IMG/VR virus record: IMGVR_UViG_3300042514_001283
Span: 1 to 64,000 of that record
Strand: one strand, 5' to 3'
Length of the DNA stretch: 64,000 nucleotides
Source: a virus
Shown: piece by piece, positions 1 to 8,281 of the stretch
Layout of the letters: the number at the start of each line of letters is the position of its first letter
Position numbering within the stretch: the stretch's first letter is position 1
The notes under the pieces: model-generated
Database searches by the model: none
Told to the model about the DNA's origin: nothing
What the model saw: the letters and a program-made list of their open reading frames with translations, nothing else
Made by a program: the position numbers and the translations under genes

Positions 1-10
1 TTTTACTCAT
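1..10 (-). CDS. Start of a truncated gene running off the window
   Basis: An ATG at 10..8 overlaps the TGA stop of the MazG-like gene in an ATGA arrangement, the same coupling used at several other junctions here. Only the codons for M-S-K are visible, so nothing can be said about function. Confidence 0.5.
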
Positions 11-330
11 GCTAGCAGTCCATGCATGGTTGGTCTTTCTGAATTATATTCAGCCTTATCCAATAAGTTTTCTTGTAAAGACTCTTTTGTATATCCATCT
101 TCTACAAGACCTGCATATAAATCTAGAGTTCTAATAATAACATCTGCTAACTCTCTAACAACAGCACGATCACCCTGGCTCTTACGCATAGCTTCTGCCA
201 CTTCTGCTACCTCAGTTGTTACCATCATTAACTGCTTAAGATAAAATATAATTCCATTGTTATCATCCCAAAAGCCTTTTTCCTTTGCAGTATTATGCAA
301 ACTATTTGCTAAATTATCTATATTAATCAT
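7..330 (-). CDS. mazG: MazG-like nucleotide pyrophosphohydrolase
   Basis: A 107-residue protein with the all-alpha NTP pyrophosphohydrolase signature: E40-x2-E43 and, 17 residues on, E60-x2-D63, which bind the Mg ions that activate water for NTP to NMP plus PPi hydrolysis. The length fits a single MazG domain. Phage MazG proteins are thought to trim nucleotide pools or alter (p)ppGpp signalling; the substrate here is unknown. Its ATG overlaps the TAA of the polymerase gene (TAATG), so it is probably translationally coupled at the end of the replication operon. Family assignment is firm, physiological role is inferred. Confidence 0.85.
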   Translation of the reverse strand: MINIDNLANSLHNTAKEKGFWDDNNGIIFYLKQLMMVTTEVAEVAEAMRKSQGDRAVVRELADVIIRTLDLYAGLVEDGYTKESLQENLLDKAEYNSERPTMHGLLA

Positions 331-3300
331 TAATTTACTTCTTTCAATGTAATAGTTCCTTCTTTTGTTTCACCAAAATTAATTTTTGCTACTTTTCCAG
401 GCTGGCATTTCATATATCCAGTAGAGAACATTGTTGGAAAGACCATTGCTGCAGTCATTTCTCTTGAACTATCTGCAACGATCATGTTAGCCATTCTCTT
501 TCCAGCCTTAGTGACTCTAGGAGTAAATGATAGCACAAAGTATTCATCATTTGCAAATGGTATCTGCTTATAGTTTAAAAACTTTATAAGTGCATTATCT
601 TTATGCTCTTTTAATTCATCAATTGGGATAGCTTCAGAAATTCTATTTGCACCTGCAAGAATTAAATAAGTTCTTCCTGGCTCAATCTTAGTTTCTTCTT
701 CATCAAATATTCCAATTACTCCAGTAGAGTCCATAATTTCTACTCTTGACCAGCCTTTGCCACGCTTAATATTTTTTGCAATGCCAAGCAAAACAAAGAC
801 TCCTTGTTCATCAAAATCTTCTACAAGATCTATATATGCATAGTAGTGTTGTGGAACGCTAGTATTTAATTCTGGAAGATTTAGATACTCATAAAGATTA
901 TCTCTAACCTTTACCTCATCCCTAGGATTATCTTCAAATGTTAATGCACCAATAAGATCTAATGCTTCTACTGCTCTTGAATTAATTCCGCTACCCTTTT
1001 TTATTGCAAAACTTTTAAACTGCTCTTTAGATTCAAAAGGTCTACCTGCAATAATTTTACCTGCAACTCCTTCAGAAAGCCATTTGATTGCAGCAAGTCC
1101 AAATCTAATTCCCTTACCTTCAATCTTAAAATCTGAATCAGACTCATTGACATGTGGAAGTTTTAAAGACAGCCCCATACGCTTACATTCAATTAAGTAT
1201 TCAGTACGAGTGTCACTATCCTTTTCGCTCTTTAATAATGAAAACATAAATTCAATAGGGTAGTGATACTTTAGCCAAGCAGTCCAATAAGACAGGGTTG
1301 AGTATGCAACAGCATGAGACTTGTTAAAAGAATAACCTGCGTGTGCTTCAAAGTCATGCCACAAATCTTTTGCTCTAATTCCAATATGCTTCTCTGCATT
1401 GCTAACAAACTTATCTTTAAAGATGTCAAACTCTTTAGCATCTTTTTTCTTACCAATAATTTTTCTAACTTTATCAGCTTCAACCATTGTCATTCCACCA
1501 AGAACCACACATGCTTGCATAACTTGTTCTTGATACAAAACACAACCATAGGTATCTTTTAGATAATCATTCATAGAAGGATGAATATATTCAACCATTT
1601 CCCTGCCATGCTTACGGGCAATATATGACTTTCCAATTGTATTCATAGCACCTGGACGAACAAGGGCATTTGATGCAACAAGTTCATCAAAGTTACTCAC
1701 TCTCATTTTAACCAAAAGGTTTGTATACGGAGTTGCTTCACACTGAAAAACACCCTTTGTACGCCCCTCAGAGAGCATCTCAAAGACTTTCTTGTCATTT
1801 AGGGGTATCTGCTTAAGGTTTATATCTGTACCGTGACGTTCTTTAATTGTTTTAATAGTCTGATCAATTACAGTAAGAGTCTTTAGACCAAGTACGTCAA
1901 GTTTGATTAGACCAATCTCTGCAGCCTCTTCCATATCTACTGCAACTACTGGAATTCTTTCTTTACTTCCTGGTGCAATTCGTGTTTCAAGTGGTGCGTA
2001 TTTAAAGATTGAATCTTTTGCAGTAACTACACCTGCAGCATGAATACCAGTTCCACGGATTCTTCCACGAAGTTGCTCTCCATATTTAACAATTTCAGGA
2101 TACTTCATTCTAAACCATTGGGCATTAGCTGATCTTGTAAAATCATCCCAGCTATCTACACCCTTAAGAACTTTATTAACGTCATTAAGAGGAATGTTAA
2201 ATGCTCTAGCAACATCTCTTACGACACCCTTATCTTTAAATGCAAGGAACGTGGCAATAGATGCAACATTTTTATACTCACGTTCAAGATATGCCTTTAC
2301 TTCATCTCTTCTATCATCTGCTATATCAGAATCAATATCAGGGAAATCATCTCTATCTGGATTAATAAAACGGAAAAACAAAAGACCATATTCAATTGGA
2401 TCAATTTCTGTAATTCCTAATGCATAACAAACTAAAGAACCTGCTGCTGAACCACGACCTGGACCAACCATGATGCCTTGTTCTTTTGCCCAGTTAAGCA
2501 TATTATGAACAACCAAAAAATAGGGTGAGAAGTTTTTACTCTTAATAACATCAAGTTCTAAATTTAATCTATCTAAATATTCTTTGTTTTCAGAAAGACC
2601 TCTTAAAACCAAGCCTCTAGAAGTAAGTGCAAGCAATTCATTATCTGGATCCTCAACCTTTATTGGAAGAAGATCTAGATTACTTTTAATAGTATACTCT
2701 TCTACCTTGTTTGAAATCTCAACAGTATTTTCATAAATGTCTTCACGCTTAATTCCCTGCTGTTGCATTGCTGATTTAATTTCTTCATAAGAAAGCAAGT
2801 GAATGTCAAAACTTCTAAAAGACATCATTCTATCTTCACCATATAAATAGTCAAGTCTTTTCATAGGGTCTTCGATCTTTGAAGCCTTGTCGAAAGTAGA
2901 TTCTTTATTAAGTTTTGCGTGTGTATTTAAAAGTAACATCATTTCTTGGATTACCTTTTGACTCTTATCAGAGTGATGGCAGTCAGGAGTTACTACTGAC
3001 TTCACACCATAAGTGTCAGCCATTTCAAGCAATTCTTTGTTTAATTCTGAAGAGTTGTGTGGCATAACTTCTACATAAAAGTCGTCACCAAATGTTTCTT
3101 TAAACCATGTCATATGCTTTTTTGCAACAGCATATTCTTTATATTCAATTGCTTTTGCAAGAAGTCCACTCATACAAGCTGATAAAACTATTACACCTTC
3201 TTTATACTTTGATAATATTTCAAAGTCAATTCTTGGCTTTCTATAGTATCCTTCAGTCCAAGCGAGTTCATTAAGTTTATTTAAATTTTCTAAGCCCTTG

Positions 3301-3599
3301 TCATTTTTTGCAAGAAGAACAATATGGTTATATACCATATCCAACGGCTCTGTTCTTTCAGACTTATCTCTATTATCAAATCTGTCTGCTGTGATATATC
3401 CTTCAATTCCTAAAATTGGTTTAATACCGTTTGCCTTTGCAGCCCTATACATAGGTCTATGACCAGACAGAACGCCATGGTCAGTTATTGCAATTGCTGG
3501 TAGTCCAATTTCAGATGCTCGTTTTGCATACTCTTCTGGAGTTGCAACACCATCCATAAGTGAGTAGTGTGTATGAACGTGCAGTGGGACGTAAGTCAT
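330..3599 (-). CDS. dnaE: DNA polymerase III alpha subunit (DnaE type)
   Basis: A 1,089-residue C-family replicative polymerase, the catalytic subunit for phage DNA synthesis. It has an N-terminal PHP domain (HVH at 7-9, TDHG near 40), the conserved GPGRGS motif at 379-384, the catalytic aspartate motif PDIDSDI at 420-426 and the third palm aspartate in KLDVLGL (D568). A C-terminal OB-like segment precedes the end. No embedded DnaQ-type exonuclease motifs were seen, so it is DnaE-like and not PolC. All catalytic aspartates are present, which argues for an active enzyme. A GAAAGG ribosome site lies just upstream of the ATG. It follows the SSB candidate and primase genes in one replication block. 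Confidence 0.95.
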   Translation of the reverse strand: MTYVPLHVHTHYSLMDGVATPEEYAKRASEIGLPAIAITDHGVLSGHRPMYRAAKANGIKPILGIEGYITADRFDNRDKSERTEPLDMVYNHIVLLAKNDKGLENLNKLNELAWTEGYYRKPRIDFEILSKYKEGVIVLSACMSGLLAKAIEYKEYAVAKKHMTWFKETFGDDFYVEVMPHNSSELNKELLEMADTYGVKSVVTPDCHHSDKSQKVIQEMMLLLNTHAKLNKESTFDKASKIEDPMKRLDYLYGEDRMMSFRSFDIHLLSYEEIKSAMQQQGIKREDIYENTVEISNKVEEYTIKSNLDLLPIKVEDPDNELLALTSRGLVLRGLSENKEYLDRLNLELDVIKSKNFSPYFLVVHNMLNWAKEQGIMVGPGRGSAAGSLVCYALGITEIDPIEYGLLFFRFINPDRDDFPDIDSDIADDRRDEVKAYLEREYKNVASIATFLAFKDKGVVRDVARAFNIPLNDVNKVLKGVDSWDDFTRSANAQWFRMKYPEIVKYGEQLRGRIRGTGIHAAGVVTAKDSIFKYAPLETRIAPGSKERIPVVAVDMEEAAEIGLIKLDVLGLKTLTVIDQTIKTIKERHGTDINLKQIPLNDKKVFEMLSEGRTKGVFQCEATPYTNLLVKMRVSNFDELVASNALVRPGAMNTIGKSYIARKHGREMVEYIHPSMNDYLKDTYGCVLYQEQVMQACVVLGGMTMVEADKVRKIIGKKKDAKEFDIFKDKFVSNAEKHIGIRAKDLWHDFEAHAGYSFNKSHAVAYSTLSYWTAWLKYHYPIEFMFSLLKSEKDSDTRTEYLIECKRMGLSLKLPHVNESDSDFKIEGKGIRFGLAAIKWLSEGVAGKIIAGRPFESKEQFKSFAIKKGSGINSRAVEALDLIGALTFEDNPRDEVKVRDNLYEYLNLPELNTSVPQHYYAYIDLVEDFDEQGVFVLLGIAKNIKRGKGWSRVEIMDSTGVIGIFDEEETKIEPGRTYLILAGANRISEAIPIDELKEHKDNALIKFLNYKQIPFANDEYFVLSFTPRVTKAGKRMANMIVADSSREMTAAMVFPTMFSTGYMKCQPGKVAKINFGETKEGTITLKEVN

Positions 3600-3654
3600 T
3601 AAAAACCTTTCAAAGTTAATAGGAGTAGGGGACTAGTGCCCCCCACCCACTCAA

Positions 3655-4302
3655 TTACCAGTCTACTGATGTAGATACTGCTGGATTCTCAAAACCAAGA
3701 TAGAATGCTTCTTGTTCTGCATATGGTACTTTTCGTAGAGCATTTTCTAAATTGAACGCTTCATACTTTGACCAATCGAACTCAGTTTCATCTTGCTTAA
3801 GTGGAATAAAGGTATAGCTTGTCTCAGTACCCTTTCCATTACGCTTTAACTTCCAGGTCATGTTTGAGATGCTATTTGACTCTGAAGCGTATTCTCTAAT
3901 TGTATTAAATGTTGGGGACTTGGTTACACCCATACTCCAAACTGCTACAAATGGATCATTGACACCATCGTCAACTAGAACATTTATGTAAAAACGCAAA
4001 CGTCCACCCCATCCAGCCTTTGGATCTTTTCTATGCATTTCTTCGGCAAAGTCTTTGCCTTCAGTTTCCATTGTATCTACAGCCTTACGCTTGTAGTCCT
4101 TTGGATTGGTGTGTTCCTTAACAACGATTGCAAGACCACGAGCCTCATCATAGTGAGGAGAGTCTGCATCAAGTTCACTCACAAAACGAAGTTGAACACT
4201 TTGACCGTCTTCTAGCTTTAGCCAGTTGACCTTATTTGAATTATCGTACTTTGGCTTATCGAGTAGTGCTTCGATATTCTTTAGACCTTTTACAATTGAC
4301 AT
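3655..4302 (-). CDS. Probable single-stranded DNA-binding protein
   Basis: A 215-residue soluble protein between primase and DNA polymerase genes. It begins with a lysine-rich segment, carries a K-rich stretch around residues 64-76 and a motif with alternating basic and aromatic residues (MTWKLKRNGKGTETSYTF), and ends in an acidic, aromatic tail. This composition and position match proteins annotated as ssDNA-binding in actinophages, but I see no diagnostic OB-fold motif. The gene has its own candidate promoter, a 43-base leader with a hairpin and a strong AGGAGA site. An alternative is a recombination accessory protein. Function is inferred mainly from context. Confidence 0.5.
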   Translation of the reverse strand: MSIVKGLKNIEALLDKPKYDNSNKVNWLKLEDGQSVQLRFVSELDADSPHYDEARGLAIVVKEHTNPKDYKRKAVDTMETEGKDFAEEMHRKDPKAGWGGRLRFYINVLVDDGVNDPFVAVWSMGVTKSPTFNTIREYASESNSISNMTWKLKRNGKGTETSYTFIPLKQDETEFDWSKYEAFNLENALRKVPYAEQEAFYLGFENPAVSTSVDW

Positions 4303-4320
4303 ATTTTTTCTCCTAATATT

Positions 4321-4337
4321 TGTCCTATAAGTGGACA
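4321..4337 (-). promoter_or_regulatory. Hairpin in the leader of the SSB-like gene
   Basis: A perfect 5-bp inverted repeat, TGTCC and GGACA separated by 7 bases, sits between the candidate promoter and the ribosome site of the SSB-like gene. It could be an operator or an RNA site for autoregulation; no direct evidence supports either. Confidence 0.3.
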
Positions 4338-4343
4338 GTTGTA

Positions 4344-5297
4344 CTATTGTAACACATTTGCTACTAGATCGTCAAATTGTGACACAAACTTTTTTAAATC
4401 TTCATCTGATAAATCTGATACATCTTTTACTGATTCTGGCAAACTTGCGTTTATTGCACTTGAGCCAAGTATGTTAGATAGTTTCTTTGCCATTTCTTTT
4501 CCTGCATCATCATTGTCTCCTAAAATAATTACATTATTAAAATACTGTTTTAAAAGTTCCCTCTGTTTACCTGACACAGAAGCTCCTAAAGTGGCTACAG
4601 CGTGTGCTCCTGCCTGTTCTAGGCGTATTGCATCAAAGGATGACTCAACAACAAATACCTTATCAAATCTTTTTGCTCTAAACAAATTAAACATAGTCTT
4701 TGCCTTTGGAAGTCCTGAAGTATTTTTAAATTCTTTTCCTTCTATAGATCTCCCAACAAATCCTAAACATATTCCGTCAGGAGAATGTACTGGTATCGTA
4801 ACCATGTCTTGACTTTCAGAGTATCCAAGTAGATACCTTTCAACACTATCCTTCGTGATTCCTCTACCAATGTAGTACTGTGCAGCCCTTTGTGAATTCA
4901 ATGCAGCATCATTTAGTCTTTTAATTACTTCACTATCAAATTCAACAAAGTCTGGTTTTTTATCAAGCTTTGATTCAAGGGCTTCAATAAAGTTAGCCTT
5001 ATCTGATTTAGAGTCAACCATTCTTGCAGATTCAAAGTACGATCTTTTAGTTACATGCATTATTACTTCAATAAGTGAATGAGATTCTTGACAACCAAAA
5101 CAATAAAATAATCCGCTTTCTTTTGAAATTTCTGCAGCAGGAGACCTATAATTATTATGATAAGGACAAAAGATTATGAAGTCAGATTCTACTTCGTATA
5201 CTACATCAATACCTGCAGTTAGCAGACTTCTTCTGACTTGATCCTCTGAGTAGAAGGAGCCATTACTGGCTTGTTTCTGTCTATCCCTGCTATACAC
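4344..5297 (-). CDS. dnaG: DnaG-type DNA primase
   Basis: A 317-residue primase that makes RNA primers for the replication fork. It has a CHC2-type zinc-binding domain (C44, H47, C66, C69) followed by a TOPRIM domain with the catalytic glutamate in VVES (E218) and the metal-binding DNDDAG motif (D261, D263). It is much shorter than bacterial DnaG (about 600 residues): the C-terminal helicase-interaction domain is missing or reduced, as is common in phages. The start is a GTG at 5297, which makes the gene overlap the upstream gene by 79 bases. No internal ATG precedes the zinc domain, so either the overlap is real or a rare start codon further in is used. Confidence 0.9.
   Translation of the reverse strand: MYSRDRQKQASNGSFYSEDQVRRSLLTAGIDVVYEVESDFIIFCPYHNNYRSPAAEISKESGLFYCFGCQESHSLIEVIMHVTKRSYFESARMVDSKSDKANFIEALESKLDKKPDFVEFDSEVIKRLNDAALNSQRAAQYYIGRGITKDSVERYLLGYSESQDMVTIPVHSPDGICLGFVGRSIEGKEFKNTSGLPKAKTMFNLFRAKRFDKVFVVESSFDAIRLEQAGAHAVATLGASVSGKQRELLKQYFNNVIILGDNDDAGKEMAKKLSNILGSSAINASLPESVKDVSDLSDEDLKKFVSQFDDLVANVLQ
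4346..4354 (-). promoter_or_regulatory. Candidate extended -10 promoter (TGTTACAAT)
   Basis: TGTTACAAT on the coding strand, one mismatch from TGnTATAAT, overlaps the primase stop codon and lies 43 bases upstream of the SSB-like ATG. It would give a separate transcript for the SSB-like gene and polymerase. Confidence 0.4.
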
Positions 5298-5530
5298 TCT
5301 GCTGTTCTCTTTCCTACATATACACCGTATATTGATATTTCAAAATTAAATGTCTTACCATTATAGCTAATTGTAAAGTCTGTGTCAATATCATACCTTG
5401 GAACATAACCATCAGATCTCATTCCAGCAACAATCATGCTGTAGTACTGCTCTTTAAGTCTTATGATATGAGAATCATCATAAATTTCACCATCAAGGCT
5501 AAATCTTTTTATTGACTTATGAGCGTACAT
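5219..5530 (-). CDS. Hypothetical protein with leaderless start
   Basis: A 103-residue soluble protein I do not recognise. The middle shows alternating hydrophobic residues suggesting a small beta-rich fold (DFTISYNGKTFNFEISIYG); the N-terminus is basic. Its ATG lies exactly 7 bases after an extended -10 box and has no ribosome site, so its mRNA is probably leaderless. The 3' end overlaps the primase gene by 79 bases. Position between helicase and primase suggests a replication accessory role, which is inference only. Confidence 0.65.
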   Translation of the reverse strand: MYAHKSIKRFSLDGEIYDDSHIIRLKEQYYSMIVAGMRSDGYVPRYDIDTDFTISYNGKTFNFEISIYGVYVGKRTAECIAGIDRNKPVMAPSTQRIKSEEVC

Positions 5531-5537
5531 ACCATCA

Positions 5538-5546
5538 ATTATATCA
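5538..5546 (-). promoter_or_regulatory. Extended -10 promoter, leaderless gene at 5530
   Basis: Exact TGATATAAT on the coding strand, 7 bases upstream of the ATG at 5530. Transcription would begin at or next to the start codon. Confidence 0.6.
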
Positions 5547-5562
5547 ATGGAATTAACTAGTT

Positions 5563-6777
5563 TTATTCAAAATCCTTATAAATAAAGCGACCTGAGTCAA
5601 AATCAATATCTACCATAAATTCTCCACAAAAGCCATGACGGTTTTTTCTAAATACACATTCAAGAATTGTACTTCCAGTAGCACGACCAAGTGCTAAAAC
5701 CCAGTCAGCATCATAAGCTAATTGCTTTGACCATGCCACTTGACCAAGGGAGGGAACACTATTCATATCGGTTGCATTATCTGGAGTGGCAGATGCAATT
5801 GCAACAATTGGAACTTGTGAAGAAATTGCAAGAACTTTTAATTCTCTAGAGATATTTTTAATCTTTACAACTTCATTCTCGCCTCCTTGATTTGAATTCA
5901 TTAACTGAATATAATCAACAAATACAACATCTGGAGAATACTGGTCTATCTTTCCTCTAATAACAGAAGGGGATACATCTGCCATACCGTCATTAGAAAT
6001 AATATAAAATGGTGGCTTATCTTTTAAATGTTGTTTAGCCCAATTTTCAAAACCTTCAATATCAATTAGACCTGCACTTAATTTTCTGTGTGAAAAATAT
6101 CCTTCAGCCATAATTGTATAAACACGATTTCTTACTTCTTTCTCTGTCATTTCAAGAGAAACTATTAAAGGTTTCTTCCCAGCTTTCCACGCTTGTACAG
6201 CCATAAAAATAGCAAGCCAAGACTTACCAATGGCAGGGTAAGCAAGAAGAATACCAAATTGACCAGGAGAAATACCACCAGGTAGATAGTTATCAAAACC
6301 TGCCAAGTTTGTTCTAACACCGTGTATACCTTTTTCACTTAACTCCTTAATGTGTATAAAGTGTGCAGAGGCATCCTCTACATCTGTTGCATCAATATCT
6401 CTTACATCAGAACTAATTCTTTTAAGATCAGATGTTTTTGAAATTATTGAATTAAGAGCTTCAATTGGTTGATGTTCATTTAATTGTTTTGCACTAGTCA
6501 TTAGTGCATTTCTTAAATTATCTTCAAGGAATTGTATTCTTAACTCTTCTAGGTGATGCTTTGTTGTACCTATTTCACCTACTGGTTGAAAGTCTCTAAA
6601 CTTTTCTACCAAAAGCGACTTTGTTGGAACAGTTGAATTTTGCTCATAATAGTTTTTTACAAAATCCCAAACATCTTTATGAGTTCTAAACAAAGTATCT
6701 GGGTTTGCCTGAAATAGCACATGAATTTGCTTATCATTTAAAACCGCAGATAGTACCTTTGCTTCCAAATCAGACAT
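5563..6777 (-). CDS. dnaB: Replicative DNA helicase, DnaB family
   Basis: A 404-residue hexameric-type helicase that unwinds DNA at the fork. Residues 1-110 form the helical N-terminal domain; the RecA-like domain follows, with a P-loop at 179-186 (AYPAIGKS, fitting [AG]x4GK[ST]), the SLEM glutamate (E209) and Walker B VVFVDYIQL (D288). Length is slightly below bacterial DnaB (about 450-470). It overlaps the next upstream gene at its TAATG start and precedes primase in the same transcript, giving a compact phage primosome. A helicase loader was not identified; the 102-residue protein directly upstream is a positional candidate. Confidence 0.93.
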   Translation of the reverse strand: MSDLEAKVLSAVLNDKQIHVLFQANPDTLFRTHKDVWDFVKNYYEQNSTVPTKSLLVEKFRDFQPVGEIGTTKHHLEELRIQFLEDNLRNALMTSAKQLNEHQPIEALNSIISKTSDLKRISSDVRDIDATDVEDASAHFIHIKELSEKGIHGVRTNLAGFDNYLPGGISPGQFGILLAYPAIGKSWLAIFMAVQAWKAGKKPLIVSLEMTEKEVRNRVYTIMAEGYFSHRKLSAGLIDIEGFENWAKQHLKDKPPFYIISNDGMADVSPSVIRGKIDQYSPDVVFVDYIQLMNSNQGGENEVVKIKNISRELKVLAISSQVPIVAIASATPDNATDMNSVPSLGQVAWSKQLAYDADWVLALGRATGSTILECVFRKNRHGFCGEFMVDIDFDSGRFIYKDFE

Positions 6778-7085
6778 TATCTATTTAGCCATTCCTTTGC
6801 TTGTTCCTTTAGTAGCTTTCTAGCCACATCATCTTCTTCTTTTATTTTTTTTGCATCATAAACTTTGTGGGCATTGTCTACCAACCATTTCCAAGTTGGA
6901 GATGCAGATACACCCACATAATATTCAATTAGATCATAACTTTGCTCTACACCATACGACTCAATCAACGAGTCTGCAGCCCATTGCTGAATGTGTATGT
7001 TTATATTTTCTTCTGTTAAGTTTTTTTCTTTTGTTAATTTCTTATATCTAGATATTAGTGCAAAGCGATCTTTCTTCTCAGCCAC
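6777..7085 (-). CDS. Hypothetical protein next to helicase
   Basis: A 102-residue, highly charged, probably all-helical protein rich in lysine and tryptophan at its C-terminal half (TWKWLVDNAHK, ...EQAKEWLNR). I do not recognise the family. It starts with GTG at 7085, overlapping the upstream TAG stop (TAGTG), and its stop overlaps the helicase start, so the two are tightly coupled. Such placement is seen for helicase loaders or helicase partners, but the sequence gives no direct support. Confidence 0.7.
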   Translation of the reverse strand: MAEKKDRFALISRYKKLTKEKNLTEENINIHIQQWAADSLIESYGVEQSYDLIEYYVGVSASPTWKWLVDNAHKVYDAKKIKEEDDVARKLLKEQAKEWLNR

Positions 7086-7288
7086 TAATCCTCTAGTTCT
7101 TTCTTTGCTTCTTCTACCTTTTGAATAACTTTATTTTCTACAAATTCATAAACTCTGTCAAGAGCCTGATCTGTATTTTCTCCATTACGAACAAAGTCTG
7201 TAATTCCTAAATCAATTCTAAGACTTTGAAAATTTCCAAGGTTTAACGTATATCCTAGTGTTACTGAAACATTTGTTGTTTCTGACAT
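7085..7288 (-). CDS. Small hypothetical protein
   Basis: A 67-residue protein with a beta-rich N-terminal half and a charged helical C-terminus (VENKVIQKVEEAKKELED). No family recognised. A good ribosome site (GGAGACC) precedes the ATG. It is co-transcribed with the helicase block. Confidence 0.65.
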   Translation of the reverse strand: MSETTNVSVTLGYTLNLGNFQSLRIDLGITDFVRNGENTDQALDRVYEFVENKVIQKVEEAKKELED

Positions 7289-7297
7289 TTTGGTCTC

Positions 7298-7810
7298 CTA
7301 CCATGTCTCTTCTTGCCAAGTCGGAATGAAACGCCCATCCGATGTCTTCGTATAAAGCATTATAGCATCTCCCATTCTAGAACGCAAGTCTTGCTCTGTT
7401 AAAACGTTTCTAGGGGTAATCTTACCGTCTTTTCTCGGTCTACCACCATGTATAGTTGCCATAATGTCTCTAATCTCAAAAATGTGGTCTTCAGAATAAT
7501 AAGCATTAATTTGAAAACCTCTCTCTCCACCAATACTATCACCAATTGGCTCAGGAATCAAACCCTTTGCAATTATTCTTTGAAACTGTACTCTTGATCT
7601 ATTTAAAATTCTTGCAGTATTTGCAATTGAATAAGCTCTTTTCCTATGCTTTTTAAAATCTGAATACAGCATACTCTGTTCTTTACCCTGAGTTACATTA
7701 AAAAAATTAACAATATTGCTGCTTTTGTTAATATGAAAAACTTTTACAAGTTCTTTGTTTATAAAAAATATTTTTTTACAAGGATTTATTTTATCCTGTG
7801 GTTGAGACAT
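7298..7810 (-). CDS. Helix-turn-helix DNA-binding protein
   Basis: A 170-residue protein with a probable helix-turn-helix near residues 56-85: YSIANTARILNRSRVQFQR then a wing-like GLIPEP, resembling MerR/AlpA-type DNA-binding domains. The basic N-terminal 50 residues and the GRPRKDGKITPRNV segment could add DNA contacts. It is the first gene after the tail-fibre gene at 7820 and heads the replication genes, so it may regulate them or the late genes. It could instead be a replication-initiation or excision-type factor. The domain call is moderately sure, the target is unknown. Confidence 0.65.
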   Translation of the reverse strand: MSQPQDKINPCKKIFFINKELVKVFHINKSSNIVNFFNVTQGKEQSMLYSDFKKHRKRAYSIANTARILNRSRVQFQRIIAKGLIPEPIGDSIGGERGFQINAYYSEDHIFEIRDIMATIHGGRPRKDGKITPRNVLTEQDLRSRMGDAIMLYTKTSDGRFIPTWQEETW

Positions 7811-7819
7811 GTTCCCTGC

Positions 7820-8254
7820 CTAAGAACTAATTCTTTCACCAATTGCAATTATTGAAATGTCAGCTGAAAAAGCTCCAGAAGTTGCTGATGAAAATACGTT
7901 AACCTGACAAGAGTTTTGAGTAACTGCACTTAAAACTGGATATAAGTTTGATACACCAGTTATAGAGGTTACTGAGCATGTGACTACTGGAGTAGTTTTA
8001 AATATACCAGAGTAGTCAAATGAGGCTGGAGCATTTGGCTGAACAGACAAGTTTGCATCAACAATTTTTTGAGTCTCTGCATAGAATACTATGTTTGATG
8101 TTAATACTTGAGAAGGTGTAGCGGTATCTCTATATTTAATTTTTGAAAGCCTACTGGCAACTAGCTCTGAAACTCTGTTTATTTCTTGAGCTATTCTAAA
8201 TAAATAAGATATGTCAAGTGGTTGACCTCTATCTGGTAATTCAATTTGTGCCAT
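7820..8254 (-). CDS. Small virion protein, possible H-type lectin-like domain
   Basis: A 144-residue protein with a helical N-terminus (SYLFRIAQEINRVSELVASRLSKI), as used for trimerisation or attachment, followed by a beta-rich domain. The pattern F...TPVVTCSVTSI ... CQVNVFS ... ISIIAIGE resembles H-type lectin domains that end phage fibres, but the match is by eye. It sits at the end of the tail module, after the FG-GAP protein, with its own extended -10 promoter and a good AGGAGA ribosome site. It is probably a tip or fibre component that binds a host glycan. Confidence 0.5.
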   Translation of the reverse strand: MAQIELPDRGQPLDISYLFRIAQEINRVSELVASRLSKIKYRDTATPSQVLTSNIVFYAETQKIVDANLSVQPNAPASFDYSGIFKTTPVVTCSVTSITGVSNLYPVLSAVTQNSCQVNVFSSATSGAFSADISIIAIGERISS

Positions 8255-8271
8255 TTTTTCTCCTAAATTAC

Positions 8272-8280
8272 ATTATACCA
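8272..8280 (-). promoter_or_regulatory. Extended -10 promoter (TGGTATAAT)
   Basis: Exact TGnTATAAT in the gap after the FG-GAP gene, 17 bases upstream of the ATG at 8254. It could drive the lectin-like gene and the replication genes that follow. Confidence 0.55.
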
Positions 8281-8281
8281 T

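Noticed and set aside
3628-3642. GGGG/CCCC hairpin between SSB-like and polymerase genes as terminator
   Set aside because: Stem is only four GC pairs around a palindromic centre and no T-run follows on the minus strand.
4339-4812. Plus-strand ORF of 157 codons opposite primase
   Set aside because: It mirrors the well-supported primase gene with TOPRIM motif; no ribosome site or family motif.
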